Assembly: GCF_016801865.2 (NCBI RefSeq)
Contig: NC_068939.1
Location: forward strand, 2,542,001 to 2,606,000
DNA from: Culex pipiens pallens
Lineage: Eukaryota > Arthropoda > Insecta > Diptera > Culicidae
DNA length: 64,000 nt
Direction: 5' to 3'
The first letter of the stretch is position 1, and every line of letters begins with the position of its first letter. Positions 24,858-34,600 of the stretch are shown here, in pieces. Position numbers and translations under genes: made by a program. Below the pieces are notes generated by a model. That model had not been told where the DNA came from and searched no databases. It worked only from the letters and a program-made list of their open reading frames with translations.

Positions 24858-25622
24858 TTTTGCCTTCCTCACCTTACTAAGGAAAGGCTATAAAATCACT
24901 CGAAAAATGAACTTTTTAATAAGACCTCCTAGACCTACCTTCATTTGTACATATCGACCTTGATATCGACTCAGAATCACCAGCTGAGCAAATGTCTGTG
25001 TGTTTGGCTGTATGTAGACATGTGTACCAAACGAGGTACCAAATCAATGTCACTGGAATATCTCGTCACAGGCTTAACCGATTTTGGCCGGAATGGTTTT
25101 AATCGATCCGTCTTAATGTCCCCTAAGTTGCTATTTAAATTCATGAAGTTTTATCATGTATTTAAAAAGTTATGTTAAAAAACTGTTTCATATTAAATTA
25201 AAATGATGGTAAAAAGGGTGGTTTTTTCATAAAACCCTCACATGTTATATATTTTTAGAAAGCATATGAGAAGACCTTTTAGGTGGAGTAAGAATTTCAA
25301 GAACTGACTTACCTATCTTAAATTACAAGCAGTTTAAAAAATGGTCTGAATTCACATAACCTCAACTGGTCTGGTCTGATCGCCACGAAAAAGCAGTGTA
25401 GAGGGATGCCATTTTCCTCAAAGGCCGTGTCTGTATAACCTTGTCAAAAAGTCTGTAGGTCTCGCTGTAGGTAGTTTGTTTTTTTCTCATCACTTATTTT
25501 TATGAGGACCTCTTAGGTGCTGCGAACGTTAAGGGAGATCCATAAACATGTCGACACTTTAGGGGGGTTGGAATCACTATAAATGAGAGGAAGGCACTAA
25601 CCACCTAAAAGTGGATTAGGTA
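24858..25622 (+). mobile_element. GCCTTCCTCACC-family element, long copy
   Basis: The left end is TTTTGCCTTCCTCACCTTAC. The right end contains GAGAGGAAGGCACTAACC, whose reverse complement repeats the GCCTTCCTC core, so the element has short inverted ends with a shared TATAAAATCACT-like patch inside. It is about 765 bp. The frame at 24945-25178 has no domain. A truncated relative lies at 17828-18175. It is probably a non-autonomous DNA transposon, with the class inferred only from the inverted ends. Confidence 0.6.
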
Positions 25623-26019
25623 ACGTTTTTTTTTTAATTGATTTAAAAATCCATTTTAAATCCTTTGCGGTCGTACAAAGGGTCATTGTCCTCAGATTAA
25701 GCTTAATTTTTGGACCCAATTGGAACTTTTAGAAACTCCAGAGATATTTTTTATAATTTGTAGAGTTCAGAATAAACCAGATCAACCTATCGCTCAGAAA
25801 AATATGTTGTTGCTAGTGTTGTTGTTTATTTTATTAACGTGACATTAACCTAGAAAGGTAATCCGTCATTTCTAGAGTTTTTTTTATTAGGTCCTATAAA
25901 CATATGAAAGACAATAGTTTATTGGTCCTTTTCAAAAAAAAACTATGGATTTAGAGAAATCGACGGTAACATTTCAAAAGGCATCATGTACATTTTGGCA
26001 CTTTCTGAGTTATTGCATA
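25623..26019. repeat. Repeat fragments left of the foldback
   Basis: The part 25875-25945 (AATAGTTTATTGGTCC and CATATGAAAGACAATAG motifs) recurs as a direct copy at 31228-31300 and as an inverted copy at 56525-56580. The part 25955-26000 has an inverted partner just right of the foldback, near 30190-30215 (CATTTCAAAAAGCATCATG in reverse complement). No gene. Confidence 0.5.
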
Positions 26020-27015
26020 TGAGTAATTCTCGCTGAAAGTGGACCACTATTTACACAAGGTGCTCAAAAATCAAAAGCAATATACTTTTCCAATAGCCCC
26101 CACCAAGTTATGAAAGAAACCATGTTTGGTTGGGTAAATTTGTCCTCACCTCGGCGCCACGAAGCTAAAACATTTTTTCAAAGTGGTAATTTTGTGCCTC
26201 AGGCGCGTCTACAAAATTGCTAATAACTTTGCAAAACTTCAACGAACCCTTGATGTTTAGGGGTGTTTTGGAAAGGAAATGAGCAGAGCTTTCGAATGCA
26301 CTTGTCAGAAAAATACCGTTCCATACATTTTTTAGCCACAACACACCAATGTATTTTTAAAAGTCATTTTTGAAGGCCGGCGCCCCGCTTTATCGAAAAA
26401 CTGACAAATCCATTCGAAAGCTGAGACGATTTCACATAAAAGACCAATATATCTAAGGTGTATATTCCTCCTATCTTTTTTAATCCAATTTTGAATCTGC
26501 GAGCGCAGCGCTCCGTTCGCTTTTCAGGCACCCAAAATGTTGCAATTTGCTTACCCCATTTTAAGGTTTTGTCAAAAAATATAGGTGCTCACTTTTTAAA
26601 CGATAGTTTATTGTCCAAGGATCAAAATGCACTTTCGATAATTGACCAATATTTTTGATTTTGGGTTCTTCCAGGTAATTTAATGTCGAAAACTTGTTTT
26701 TTTTTTACTTTTTTTGTTGTAAAATGCTCACTTACAATTGGGTTGACATTTTTTCAGTAAAACGAATAAATGTAGCATGTAGGAAATTTCACCACGAACA
26801 TTTTTCTCTAAAAGATATCGTAATTTTGATACTCCAGTGCCAAGATATTTTAATTTTAGTGAGAAAAATAGTGCAAACTTTACAAATTTCTCAGAATTAA
26901 CAAGCACGGCCTATTATTTACATGCGGCATATATTTTGGAGGCCAGAGTATGGTTTTTATAGTTATTTTGGTCGCTGAATTCGGATCTGGAATCAAATTA
27001 CAGATAAACAGTTAA
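26020..27015 (+). repeat. Foldback left arm
   Basis: This ~1 kb arm is inverted at 29108-30098. The GC-rich spot CGGCGCCCCGCTTTATCG lies near 26380. The frames inside it are short and have no known domain. Confidence 0.85.
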
Positions 27016-27547
27016 ATTTGGAGCCACGCCCAAAAGTGTTTGCGGAAATAGGCTGCAATTTTATTCGCTAGTGAATTCGGACATATTTCATCTTTCGCTC
27101 GCCTTTAATTGATATTTTACTCACGGAATTTTTAATGCAGAATGTTTTGTTTAACTTCTGATTGTTTTGAGAATGTCAGAAAACCTCGTTTTGTAATTTG
27201 GCTGGTTTCAATGTTAATTTAAAAATAAATAAAAACTTTTGATTTTTTAGGATAAAAAAAAAATGATTTTGTGGTACGATTGTTTACGTCTAAGTTGATT
27301 AATGATTGATTAACGATGATTTCCATAACCAAGGGGTTTCCAGCATCGTGTCAGACTGGTCACTAATCCGGAATTACTTGGAATTTGAGCAAGTAATTCT
27401 GTAATTCCGGATTTACTGAGTAATTCCAGAGTAATCCTGGTAATTCCTAATAATCCCAGTAATCCTGGTAATTCCATGATTCTTGTTTGTGAAAACATAC
27501 TTCAGAAAATAATAAAATTATAAAAAATAACTGGGGAAATATAATAA

Positions 27548-27790
27548 CTAGGGGAAATATACCCATTTTAATCACTCTAAGCTGTTCGACCAATTCTCAT
27601 CACTTTTGCCGTTTTCCGCTTTCAAATCAACATTGTCAGATGTATCAACAATGGAGAGTTGCTTGCTCACTTTTATTTGAGTTATTTATTACTTTGGAAC
27701 AGTCAAAAACCCTTTTTGAAAGCCGTAATTCATGATCAAAGTGCTGATAGGCCGAATAGGTTGAAAAAGGGTATAGTTCCCCTGCTAGTA
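27548..27790. mobile_element. Small MITE inside foldback centre
   Basis: The left end CTAGGGGAAATATACCC and the right end GGGTATAGTTCCCCTGCTAG are imperfect inverted repeats around about 240 bp of non-coding DNA. A related stretch (GGGGAAATTCTCGTATG, with GAAACTTGCTTGCTCACTTC further in) lies at 30838-31080. Confidence 0.55.
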
Positions 27791-27927
27791 ATTCTTTAAA
27801 GGTAAATCGGCAGAATGTATTTTGCTTTTCCTTGATGCCTTAAGAAGTACAGAGCGGATTCGGAATGTTCGCAAATTTGGATGCTCTCTAATTCAAATGT
27901 ATTCGTATGAAAAACAACTCAAACGTT

Positions 27928-28530
27928 AAAATCAGTTGTCAAACTGATGTTGATATTTACCCCATTATTCAACGATTTCCAAGTAGGGCGTCCAATTTTC
28001 CCGGGTTTTGTGTTTCCCGGAAATCGGAAAAAATATATTTTTTATACCCGAGAAATTTTTGAAAACGTCATAAAATCTATGTTTTCTTTATATTTGTTAT
28101 GTTTTTAAAATCATATTATTAGCTCAATACTATTAATATCAATCTAAACAAGGATAGCACTTTTAGATAGTTTTAAAGATTTTTTTTTGTTCTTTGTTGT
28201 GCTTTGAATTTTCAATGCACTCAATCGCCAAAATCAGTTGTCAAACTGATGTTGATATTTACCCAATTGTTCGATGATTTCCAAGCAGGACGTCCAATTT
28301 TCCCAGGTTTTGAGTTTGCCGGAAAACGGGAAAAATATTTATTTATTCCCGGGAAGTTTTTGAAAAAGTCATAAAATCTATGTTTTCTTTATATTTGTTA
28401 TGTTTTTCAAGCTTTAAATTTATAGAATTAGCTCAATACTATTAATATCAATATAAACAAGGATAGCAGTTTTTAGATAGCTTAAACAATTTTTTGCTGT
28501 TCTCTGTTGTGCTTTGAATTTTATATGCAC
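27928..28530 (+). repeat. Direct tandem duplication, ~300-bp unit
   Basis: Two copies, 27928-28229 and 28230-28530, share AAAATCAGTTGTCAAACTGA, TTTTCTTTATATTTGTTATG and CAATACTATTAATATCAAT. Each copy contains the flanking DNA plus the first part of the hAT-like element (GTCCAATTTTCCC), so the duplication happened after insertion and spans the left junction. Confidence 0.75.
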
Positions 28531-28770
28531 CACATTTCTAATTCAAATTAAATAAGTATCTTATAAATATTTATTTTTTATTTATGTCTATATAACATGA
28601 CTAAAAAAGCGCAAAAATTGGCTTCAAAAAAAAAAGTTTTAACATATTAATTGTAATACTAATGTTATTTCCAGGCCAAATTAAGATTTTTGTTTAATTC
28701 CGGGAATTCCTCGTACAACATATAAAATCCCGGGAATTTTGTGCCGGGAATTCCCGGAATGGACGCACTA
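27984..28770. mobile_element. hAT-like element in foldback centre
   Basis: The left end is TAGGGCGTCCAATTTTCCCG. The right end, in reverse complement, is TAGTGCGTCCATTCCGGGAA, giving imperfect inverted ends. Flanking 8-mers TTTCCAAG (27976-27983) and TTACCAAG (28771-28778) differ at one base and fit an aged 8-bp hAT target duplication. There is no transposase frame. The left end is partly duplicated inside it by the tandem event at 27928-28530. Confidence 0.6.
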
Positions 28771-29107
28771 TTACCAAGCACGTGGTTTTGTGCGTTTGAC
28801 AGCTGTCATTCGATCCAATTCCAAAGACTTTTCTCAATATGCTGGAAGCTAGGCAGTAATTCCAAGTTATTTTTTTTATAAATTTGAGCAATTCTGCGTG
28901 GTTTCTGGAAATCTCAAGTAATTCTGGGAAATCAAAGTAATTCATGACATATTGCCAGTAATCCTGGTAATTCCATTTAGACTGGTCAGTAATCCTTGAT
29001 GCTGGAAACCCCTTGTCCATAACTTTGCAAGGAATAGGAAAATCGCTCCCAACCATTTTCACTACACGCAAATAACATTTGAGCGTGGCTAAAATATCAC
29101 TGTTCAC

Positions 29108-30098
29108 TGTTTATCTGAAATTTTAATCCAGGTCCGAATTCAGCGACCAAAATAACTATAAAAACCATACTCTGGCCTCCAAAATATATGCCGCATGTAA
29201 ATAATAGGCCGTGCTTGTTAATTCTGAGAAATTTGTAAAGTTTGCACTATTTTTCTCACTAAAATTAAAATATCTTGGCACTGGAGTATCAAAATTACGA
29301 TTTCTTTTAGAGAAAAATGTTCGTGGTGAAATTTCCTACATGCTACATTCATTCGTTTTACTGAAAAAATGTCCACCCAATTGTAAGTGAGCATTTTACA
29401 ACAAAAAAAGTAAAAAAAAAACAAGTTTTCGACATTAAATTACCTGGAAGAACCCAAAATCAAAAATATTGGTCAATTATCGAAAGTGCATTTTGATCCT
29501 TGGACAATAAACTATCGTTTAAAAAGTGAGCACCTATATTTTTTGACAAAACCTTAAAATGGGGTAAGCAAATTGCAACATTTTGGGTGCCTGAAAAGCG
29601 AACGGAGCGCTGCGCTCGCAGATTCAAAATTGGATTAAAAAAGATAGGAGGAATATACACCTTAGATATATTGGTCCTTTATGTGAAATCGTCTCAGCTT
29701 TCGAATGGATTTGTCAGTTTTTCGATAAAGCGGGGCGCCGGCCTTCAAAAATGACTTTTAAAAATACATTGGTGTTTTGTGGCTAAAAAATGTATGGAAC
29801 GGTATTTTTCTGACAAGTGCATTCGAAAGCTCTGCTCATTTCCTTTCCAAAACACCCCTAAACATCAAGGGTTCGTTGAAGTTTTGCAAAGTTATTAGCA
29901 ATTTTGTAGACGCGCCTGAGGCACAAAATTACCACTTTGAAAAAATGTTTTAGCTTCGTGGCGCCGAGGTGAGGACAAATTTACCCAACCAAACATGGTT
30001 TCTTTCATAACTTGGTGGGGGCTATTGGAAAAGTATATTGCTTTTGATTTTTGAGCACCTTGTGTAAATAGTGGTCCACTTTCAGCGAGAATTACTCA
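29108..30098 (-). repeat. Foldback right arm
   Basis: This is the reverse complement of 26020-27015 with few substitutions. The end sequence TGAGTAATTCTCGCTGAAAG reads inward on the minus strand from 30098. Confidence 0.85.
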
Positions 30099-31546
30099 CA
30101 TCTTATTTTGCTTTTATATTAAAATGGGAATTGAAAATGGATGCTCAACATTCAAATGCGTTTTTCTCAAAACGCATGGTTTGTACATGATGCTTTTTGA
30201 AATGTTGGCGTCGATTTTTTGTGAGAGGTTGTCATTACATCAATAGTTTCGTTTTTCAGTGCATTAAAATAATAATATTTCAAAACTTGAGCAAGGATCT
30301 GGCCTACACGCCAGTAATGATGAAATAAAACGCATTTTTGGCCTCAATAATCGTCATTTTGAAAAAAAAAATCTTTTATGCGGATTTCAGAGATTTTTAG
30401 GCAATCGTGCAATTTGTGGAAAGCTCTCCAACAAAGTGCACACCTCAAACTACAGCAGAAAAAAACTATCCAAGGCACACACCCTAGTTTGAAACTGTTC
30501 TTAAGTGATCGAAAGCAACAAAGCTCAGTCGAGAAGCGCACCATTCTAGGCGAGAGGGGGGGGGAGAAGGGGTAGGATTTCAAATGTGCAAATATTTGGT
30601 GTGCAGATATTATTTGCAAGGGTGGAGAATTTGGTGCAATACGGGTAAAATTTAATGTTAAATTCATATTGCAATGCGCAAAATACTGGTATGTCCAATC
30701 ATTTTTTATTTTTTTTGGATTTCAGCTCAATACGCCCACCAGAACAAGCCCCTTAATGCCCGTCAAATAGTCATTTTTGTTATATCCTAGTGGGAGAACC
30801 TAGCGATAGAATAAATATGATCCCAAATTCGTCATATAGGGGAAATTCTCGTATGTTTGGCAGGTTAAGCACTCGCTCCTAACTCCATCCAATTTGCTGA
30901 TTTTCACTATTTAAACAACTAATTTTGCAAAACTTTGGATAGAAACTTGCTTGCTCACTTCTTATTGAGCTATTTATCACTCGATTTCAGTTGAAATCGC
31001 TTTTAATTAGCTTTAATTTAATGTCAAAGTTCTGACCTGCCAACATTAGAGGCACGCTGGAATCAGATGCTGTTCCTCTATTACATCAAATGTTGACATT
31101 TTTGTCCACAAAACAGATAATCAAACACTAATCAAATATTAGAAAATAAACTGACAAAATAACTGAAAAAATATTAATAGAATTTTAAATTACTACATTC
31201 CGAAACTCTAGATTTATACTTCTAGTGTTTTTTTTTTTTGTAATAGGTCCAATAAACATATGAAACACAATAGCTTATAGATCATTTTCAAAAAAAAAAA
31301 AACTCTGAACTTCTAGATTTTTTGAGCTTGCTAGGAATCAAGCATACCTGGTAACTCTAAAGCCATGGAACTCGACGAAATCTGAGACACAAACCTTAAA
31401 GTGAGCTTTTTCAATTAAAGCGCTGATGGTGTCGCCACCTGGATGCAATGCAAAAAGCCCATTATTATTTTCTCCCAAATGTATGCAAAAAATCTAAATC
31501 GAAATAAAAACTACAAAAAAAGTATAATTTTGATTTTCATATATTT
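30099..31546. other. Intergenic, AT-rich with repeat fragments
   Basis: It includes a small hairpin near 30155-30180 (CAAATGCGTTTTTCTCAAAACGCATGG-type core) and a region at 30838-31080 related to the small MITE at 27548. A copy of the CATATGAAACACAATAG repeat lies at 31228-31300. No gene was recognised, and the frame at 30344-30667 (minus) is not convincing. Confidence 0.45.
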
Positions 31547-31552
31547 TTTATT
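31547..31552 (-). terminator. Poly(A) signal for TMEM43
   Basis: AATAAA on the minus strand lies 82 bases downstream of the TMEM43 stop codon, a sensible distance for a short 3' UTR. No other AATAAA occurs between the stop and this site. Confidence 0.55.
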
Positions 31553-31634
31553 AAAAAAGAAACAGTAAATTTTAATAAATTAAGATACATTAAACTGTCA
31601 GTTAACCTAACATTAATCATGTGGAGTATTACTA

Positions 31635-32882
31635 CTAATCAATTCGATGATAACTATTGTAAAAGCCCCAGGCGCGGTAGAGAAACGGCGACACAGCCGC
31701 CAGAAACATCCCGCTGCCAAGGATCGGCCGGTGAATAATCCACACGATCGAAATGACCACCAGCGCCAGCGAGAATGCCATGGCCAAATTCGTCGACACC
31801 GGAAAGCTGGCGTCGGGCACAAACTGACGCAGCAGCCGGCTTTGCGCCGTAATGTTCTTCAGAATCGACGCCGAGCAGCTGGCCGAGATGAAGAGCATAA
31901 TCCAACCGACGAAGCGCCAGCCCCAGGTCATTATCCGTTTAGAGTTGTGTTCCTGCTTAAAGGTGTCGTGCAGCGATAGTTCCCCTTTCGTTATTAGCAG
32001 GACTTTGCGAGCGTTGGTCGCTTCGTACGGGACGATTTTTCCGTTTTCCAGCTTGCCGACCACGGTGTACTGAAAGAAATTTAAAATTACACGCAGGTTT
32101 GTGATAAGGAATCAAGTTGAACTTGCCAGAGATCCTTCAAGCCCAGCATAGTAAAATTGAATTCTGATGTCTCCAATCTCCGGATTCCAAATGTCGTTAC
32201 AGTGGTAATAGATTCCGGTGTGCAGCTTCACCGACGGATCTTCCGGACGAGTATCCGAAGTGACTTCTACAAATGTGTTGAATTTCCGCTTGAGCTCGTC
32301 ACTCAACTCGTACTGGCCAAGGTAGACCCGTTCCGAAACGTACACTTTAGAATCGAGTGGAAAAGTGGTCGGATTGTGGTGTCCATTTCGGATGTAGAAG
32401 CTACGCGAATCAACCAGGTCGTCCCGCCAGTCCATGGTGTAGTAATAGGTGCGGTCCTCGGCCGTGTGCACCGACGAAACCGTATCGCCGTAACGATTCT
32501 CCACGGTTTCCTCGATCCATTGGTACATTTGGACGCGTCGTTTCAGCTTGACCGCCTGCACCTGAATGTTGTAATCCGGTTCCGTCAGTGGTTCCCCCGT
32601 AACAATTGACCCCTTCAGATGAATCAGCGATCCCTCGAAACGCCTGTCGTACGGATTGTCCGCACTGACGGTGACTGCCTCACCGAAGGCCTCCTCCAAG
32701 GAAACGGCAGTCGAAATCGCACGAGCCTATAATGATTTTCGACTTAAAGGAACAAATTCTTTCATGTACAAAAATAAATCTCTTACCTCATTGTAGAAAA
32801 GCACGCACGAACCGGCAATCAGCAAAATTAGCCCAATCAACGTCTTCAGCCAGCACGATTTTAGCGTTTCCATACAATTCAT
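31635..32882 (-). CDS. TMEM43: TMEM43 (LUMA) homologue, nuclear envelope/ER protein
   Basis: Join, reading on the minus strand: exon 1 32882-32787, exon 2 32726-32127, exon 3 32069-31635; 376 codons. Introns are 60 and 57 bp. Intron 1 is GT-AG; intron 2 is GC-AG (CTG|GCAAGT ... TTTCAG|TAC), the only join that keeps the frame. Residues about 12-30 form a membrane segment, followed by a long lumenal domain (33-280) with the family hallmark AVKLKRRVQMYQWIEE and FYYAGLEG. Three hydrophobic segments follow at about 285-302, 326-345 and 347-364. Vertebrate TMEM43 (about 400 residues) sits in the inner nuclear membrane/ER and interacts with lamins and emerin. Ser332 aligns with human Ser358, mutated in arrhythmogenic cardiomyopathy. 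The start used is MNCMETLKS; CAG|GTGATG just upstream also looks like an acceptor, so about 20 N-terminal residues might come from an unseen exon. Confidence 0.93.
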
Positions 32883-32977
32883 CACCTGCGTTAATTGATT
32901 TGCACTTGTTCACGAATTTTATCAACTGTTTTCATTTAAAATTTCCAGTAAATATTTGCAGACGAGCGACGCCCAAA

Positions 32978-32990
32978 ACAAACTGATGGA
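32978..32990 (-). promoter_or_regulatory. Possible initiator for TMEM43
   Basis: On the minus strand CATCAGTTTG matches the arthropod initiator core TCAGT, with the A at 32984. It would give a leader of about 100 bases before the ATG at 32882. The leader would contain a 14-codon upstream frame starting MKTVDKIREQ. No DPE or TATA box was seen. This favours a start at MNCMETLKS without an extra exon, but it is only a motif match. Confidence 0.25.
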
Positions 32991-33410
32991 AAAATGTTTG
33001 GAATATCAGCTGTTTTTGGCACATCATAAAAGCTGCATCTAGCTAGGACACAAACCAGAGCTTTTAAACTCGATAGCTTCACACGCTTATCGGGTTCTTT
33101 CCATAATTGTTTAGTGTTGAGATCAAGTGCAAAATGTTGCAAGCGAACTTGCATGCAACTCACACGTTTGCTGAAATTAACCAAGATTTGGGTTAATTAT
33201 ACATAATCCTCCACAACGCAATCTTTAAAATGCGATTCTTTCTAAAATTTGTCACATTTCATTTCGAGATGCTCCAATTTGGATGAAAAATCTCAAAATT
33301 GCTCGCATTTTGTTAAAAAGTGATGTCATCTAATTTTCTTTATTTCATTTGCACGGTCTTTTAAAGCACTTCAACACAGAGTAATTAATCTGTGACTTCA
33401 ACATGTGCCA
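32991..33410. other. Intergenic upstream of TMEM43
   Basis: About 400 bases without a recognised element. It is presumably the TMEM43 promoter region. The minus frame at 32936-33184 has no domain. Confidence 0.4.
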
Positions 33411-33736
33411 TTAGGGTGTAATATGATTGTTAGAAAAAAATAAAGCTGTTCAAATTTAGTGTGCACAGCATTTTTTCAGTTCTGATGGGGTCCTAAACAA
33501 CTCCCCAAAGTTCGGGAACGATTGGTTTAGTCCTTACATTGCGCAAAGCAATTCAATTTTCTATAGGAATTTGAATGGGAAAAACATTTTTTTATATTAA
33601 ATTTTATAAAATTCACGTTTCACGTTGTACTAAAACCGGATTCATATTCAGATGCTCTGAAATGTGCTCTACAATAGGCCTGCCCAACGTCCGGCCCATG
33701 AAGCCATTTCATCCGGCCCGCGACGGCTTTTCAAAA

Positions 33737-33903
33737 TGGGACCATCCATAAACCACGTGGACACTTAAGGGGGGGGGGGGGGTATGGCGATTGTCCACGC
33801 TCCATACAAAAAAGATTTTTTTTTGTATGGACAATTGTCCACGAAGGGGGGGGGGGGGTCGAGATTCCCAAAAATGTGTCCACGTGGTTTATGGATGGTC
33901 CCA
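33737..33903. mobile_element. Palindromic MITE with G-run arms
   Basis: A near-perfect hairpin: TGGGACCATCCATAAACCAC at the left is matched by GTGGTTTATGGATGGTCCCA at the right. The arms also share GTGGACA, and each carries a run of about a dozen G on the plus strand. The inner arms repeat GTCCA around TTTTTTGTATGGACAATTG-like sequence. About 167 bp, non-coding, inserted in the hAT element. Confidence 0.85.
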
Positions 33904-34382
33904 ATAGTTCTATGACCGGCCCTTAAGGCTGTTCATGAAATATTTAATTCATAAATTGATTGTCTGAATTGAAAAAAAATTAGCTTGAGATCAAACTTTA
34001 ACCTATTATAACAACATTCTTTATGTTTGAATTTAATTCTTGTAATTTCTATGTTGATATTGTGAAATTTATGAAAAAAACTTGGATTGTTGCCTAAAAA
34101 TGTACAAAATGACTCTAAATTTAAATTTCTTTTAGTTCACATTGAAGTTTTTTTTTTATTTTGATTTTTTTAAATAACTAAGCAAAGACTAATGTATTTT
34201 TCTGTGATAAAGTTTTTTTTTTTTAAAAAAAAGCTTAAAAAAGCGAATTATTCGTACTGATCGCTGCAAATATTTTAAAAATATTATAAAATGTCTCAAA
34301 ATGAGTCGAGAAATAAGAGAGCAAAAATATATTTTTCCATAAAATTCGAATTTCGAAGAATAACGAATTGTAAATTGTTTTA

Positions 34383-34459
34383 GGGAGCGGCCGTGGCTGA
34401 CTGGTCACGGTGTTCGCTTTGTAAGCGAATGGTCCTGGGTTCGATTCCCATCTGCTCCC
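34383..34459 (+). tRNA. tRNA-Thr(TGT)-like SINE head
   Basis: The 77 bases fold as a cloverleaf: acceptor GGGAGCG with TGCTCCC, D stem CCGTG with CACGG, and anticodon stem TTCGC with GCGAA around loop TTTGTAA (anticodon TGT). The T arm has GGTTCGATTCC as B box. The A box TGGCTGACTGG departs from the usual TGGCNNAGTGG. Since it is followed by a SINE body and flanked by target duplications, I regard it as a SINE promoter and not a working tRNA gene. Confidence 0.55.
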
Positions 34460-34525
34460 AACGAGAAAGTATAGGAATTATAAATCTTGAAACTCTGAAC
34501 ATGAACGAAAAATCAAACTCGCTCG

Positions 34526-34600
34526 AGTCGGGGTTCGATCCTCCGTCCTTTGGATTGGTAAGCAAAAATGCTAACCACTAGGCCATCACGGCTTGGTGAG
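34526..34600 (-). other. Reverse-oriented tRNA-like segment in SINE
   Basis: On the minus strand the order is GCCGTGATGGCCTAGTGGTT (A-box-like TGGCCTAGTGG), AGCATTTTTGCTTACCAATC, then GGAGGATCGAACCCC (B-box-like). The spacing fits a tRNA-related pol III promoter pointing toward the SINE head. The acceptor stem is not clean, so it is a remnant. Confidence 0.5.

Larger units (their letters stand above)
26020..30098. mobile_element. 4.1 kb foldback element
   Basis: The sequence from 26020 (TGAGTAATTCTCGCTGAAAG) rightward is repeated in inverted order ending at 30098. The outer arms are about 1 kb each (26020-27015 and 29108-30098) and near identical: the same 66- and 68-codon frames appear at 26458-26658/29460-29660 and 26694-26900/29218-29424, with only two residue differences in the second. 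A diverged inner arm pair continues to about 27500 and 28700, sharing AAGGGGTTTCCAGCAT and GGTAATTCCA repeats. The centre holds a small MITE and a hAT-like element. No transposase is present. Transcribed, it would form a very long hairpin. Clear target duplications were not found. Confidence 0.8.

Noticed and set aside
26458..26658. 66-codon frame present twice in opposite orientation
   Set aside because: Part of the foldback arms; no domain, and duplication is explained by the inverted repeat.
34383..34459. Functional tRNA-Thr gene
   Set aside because: The cloverleaf is good but it heads a SINE with body, CA tail and target duplications, and its A box is atypical.
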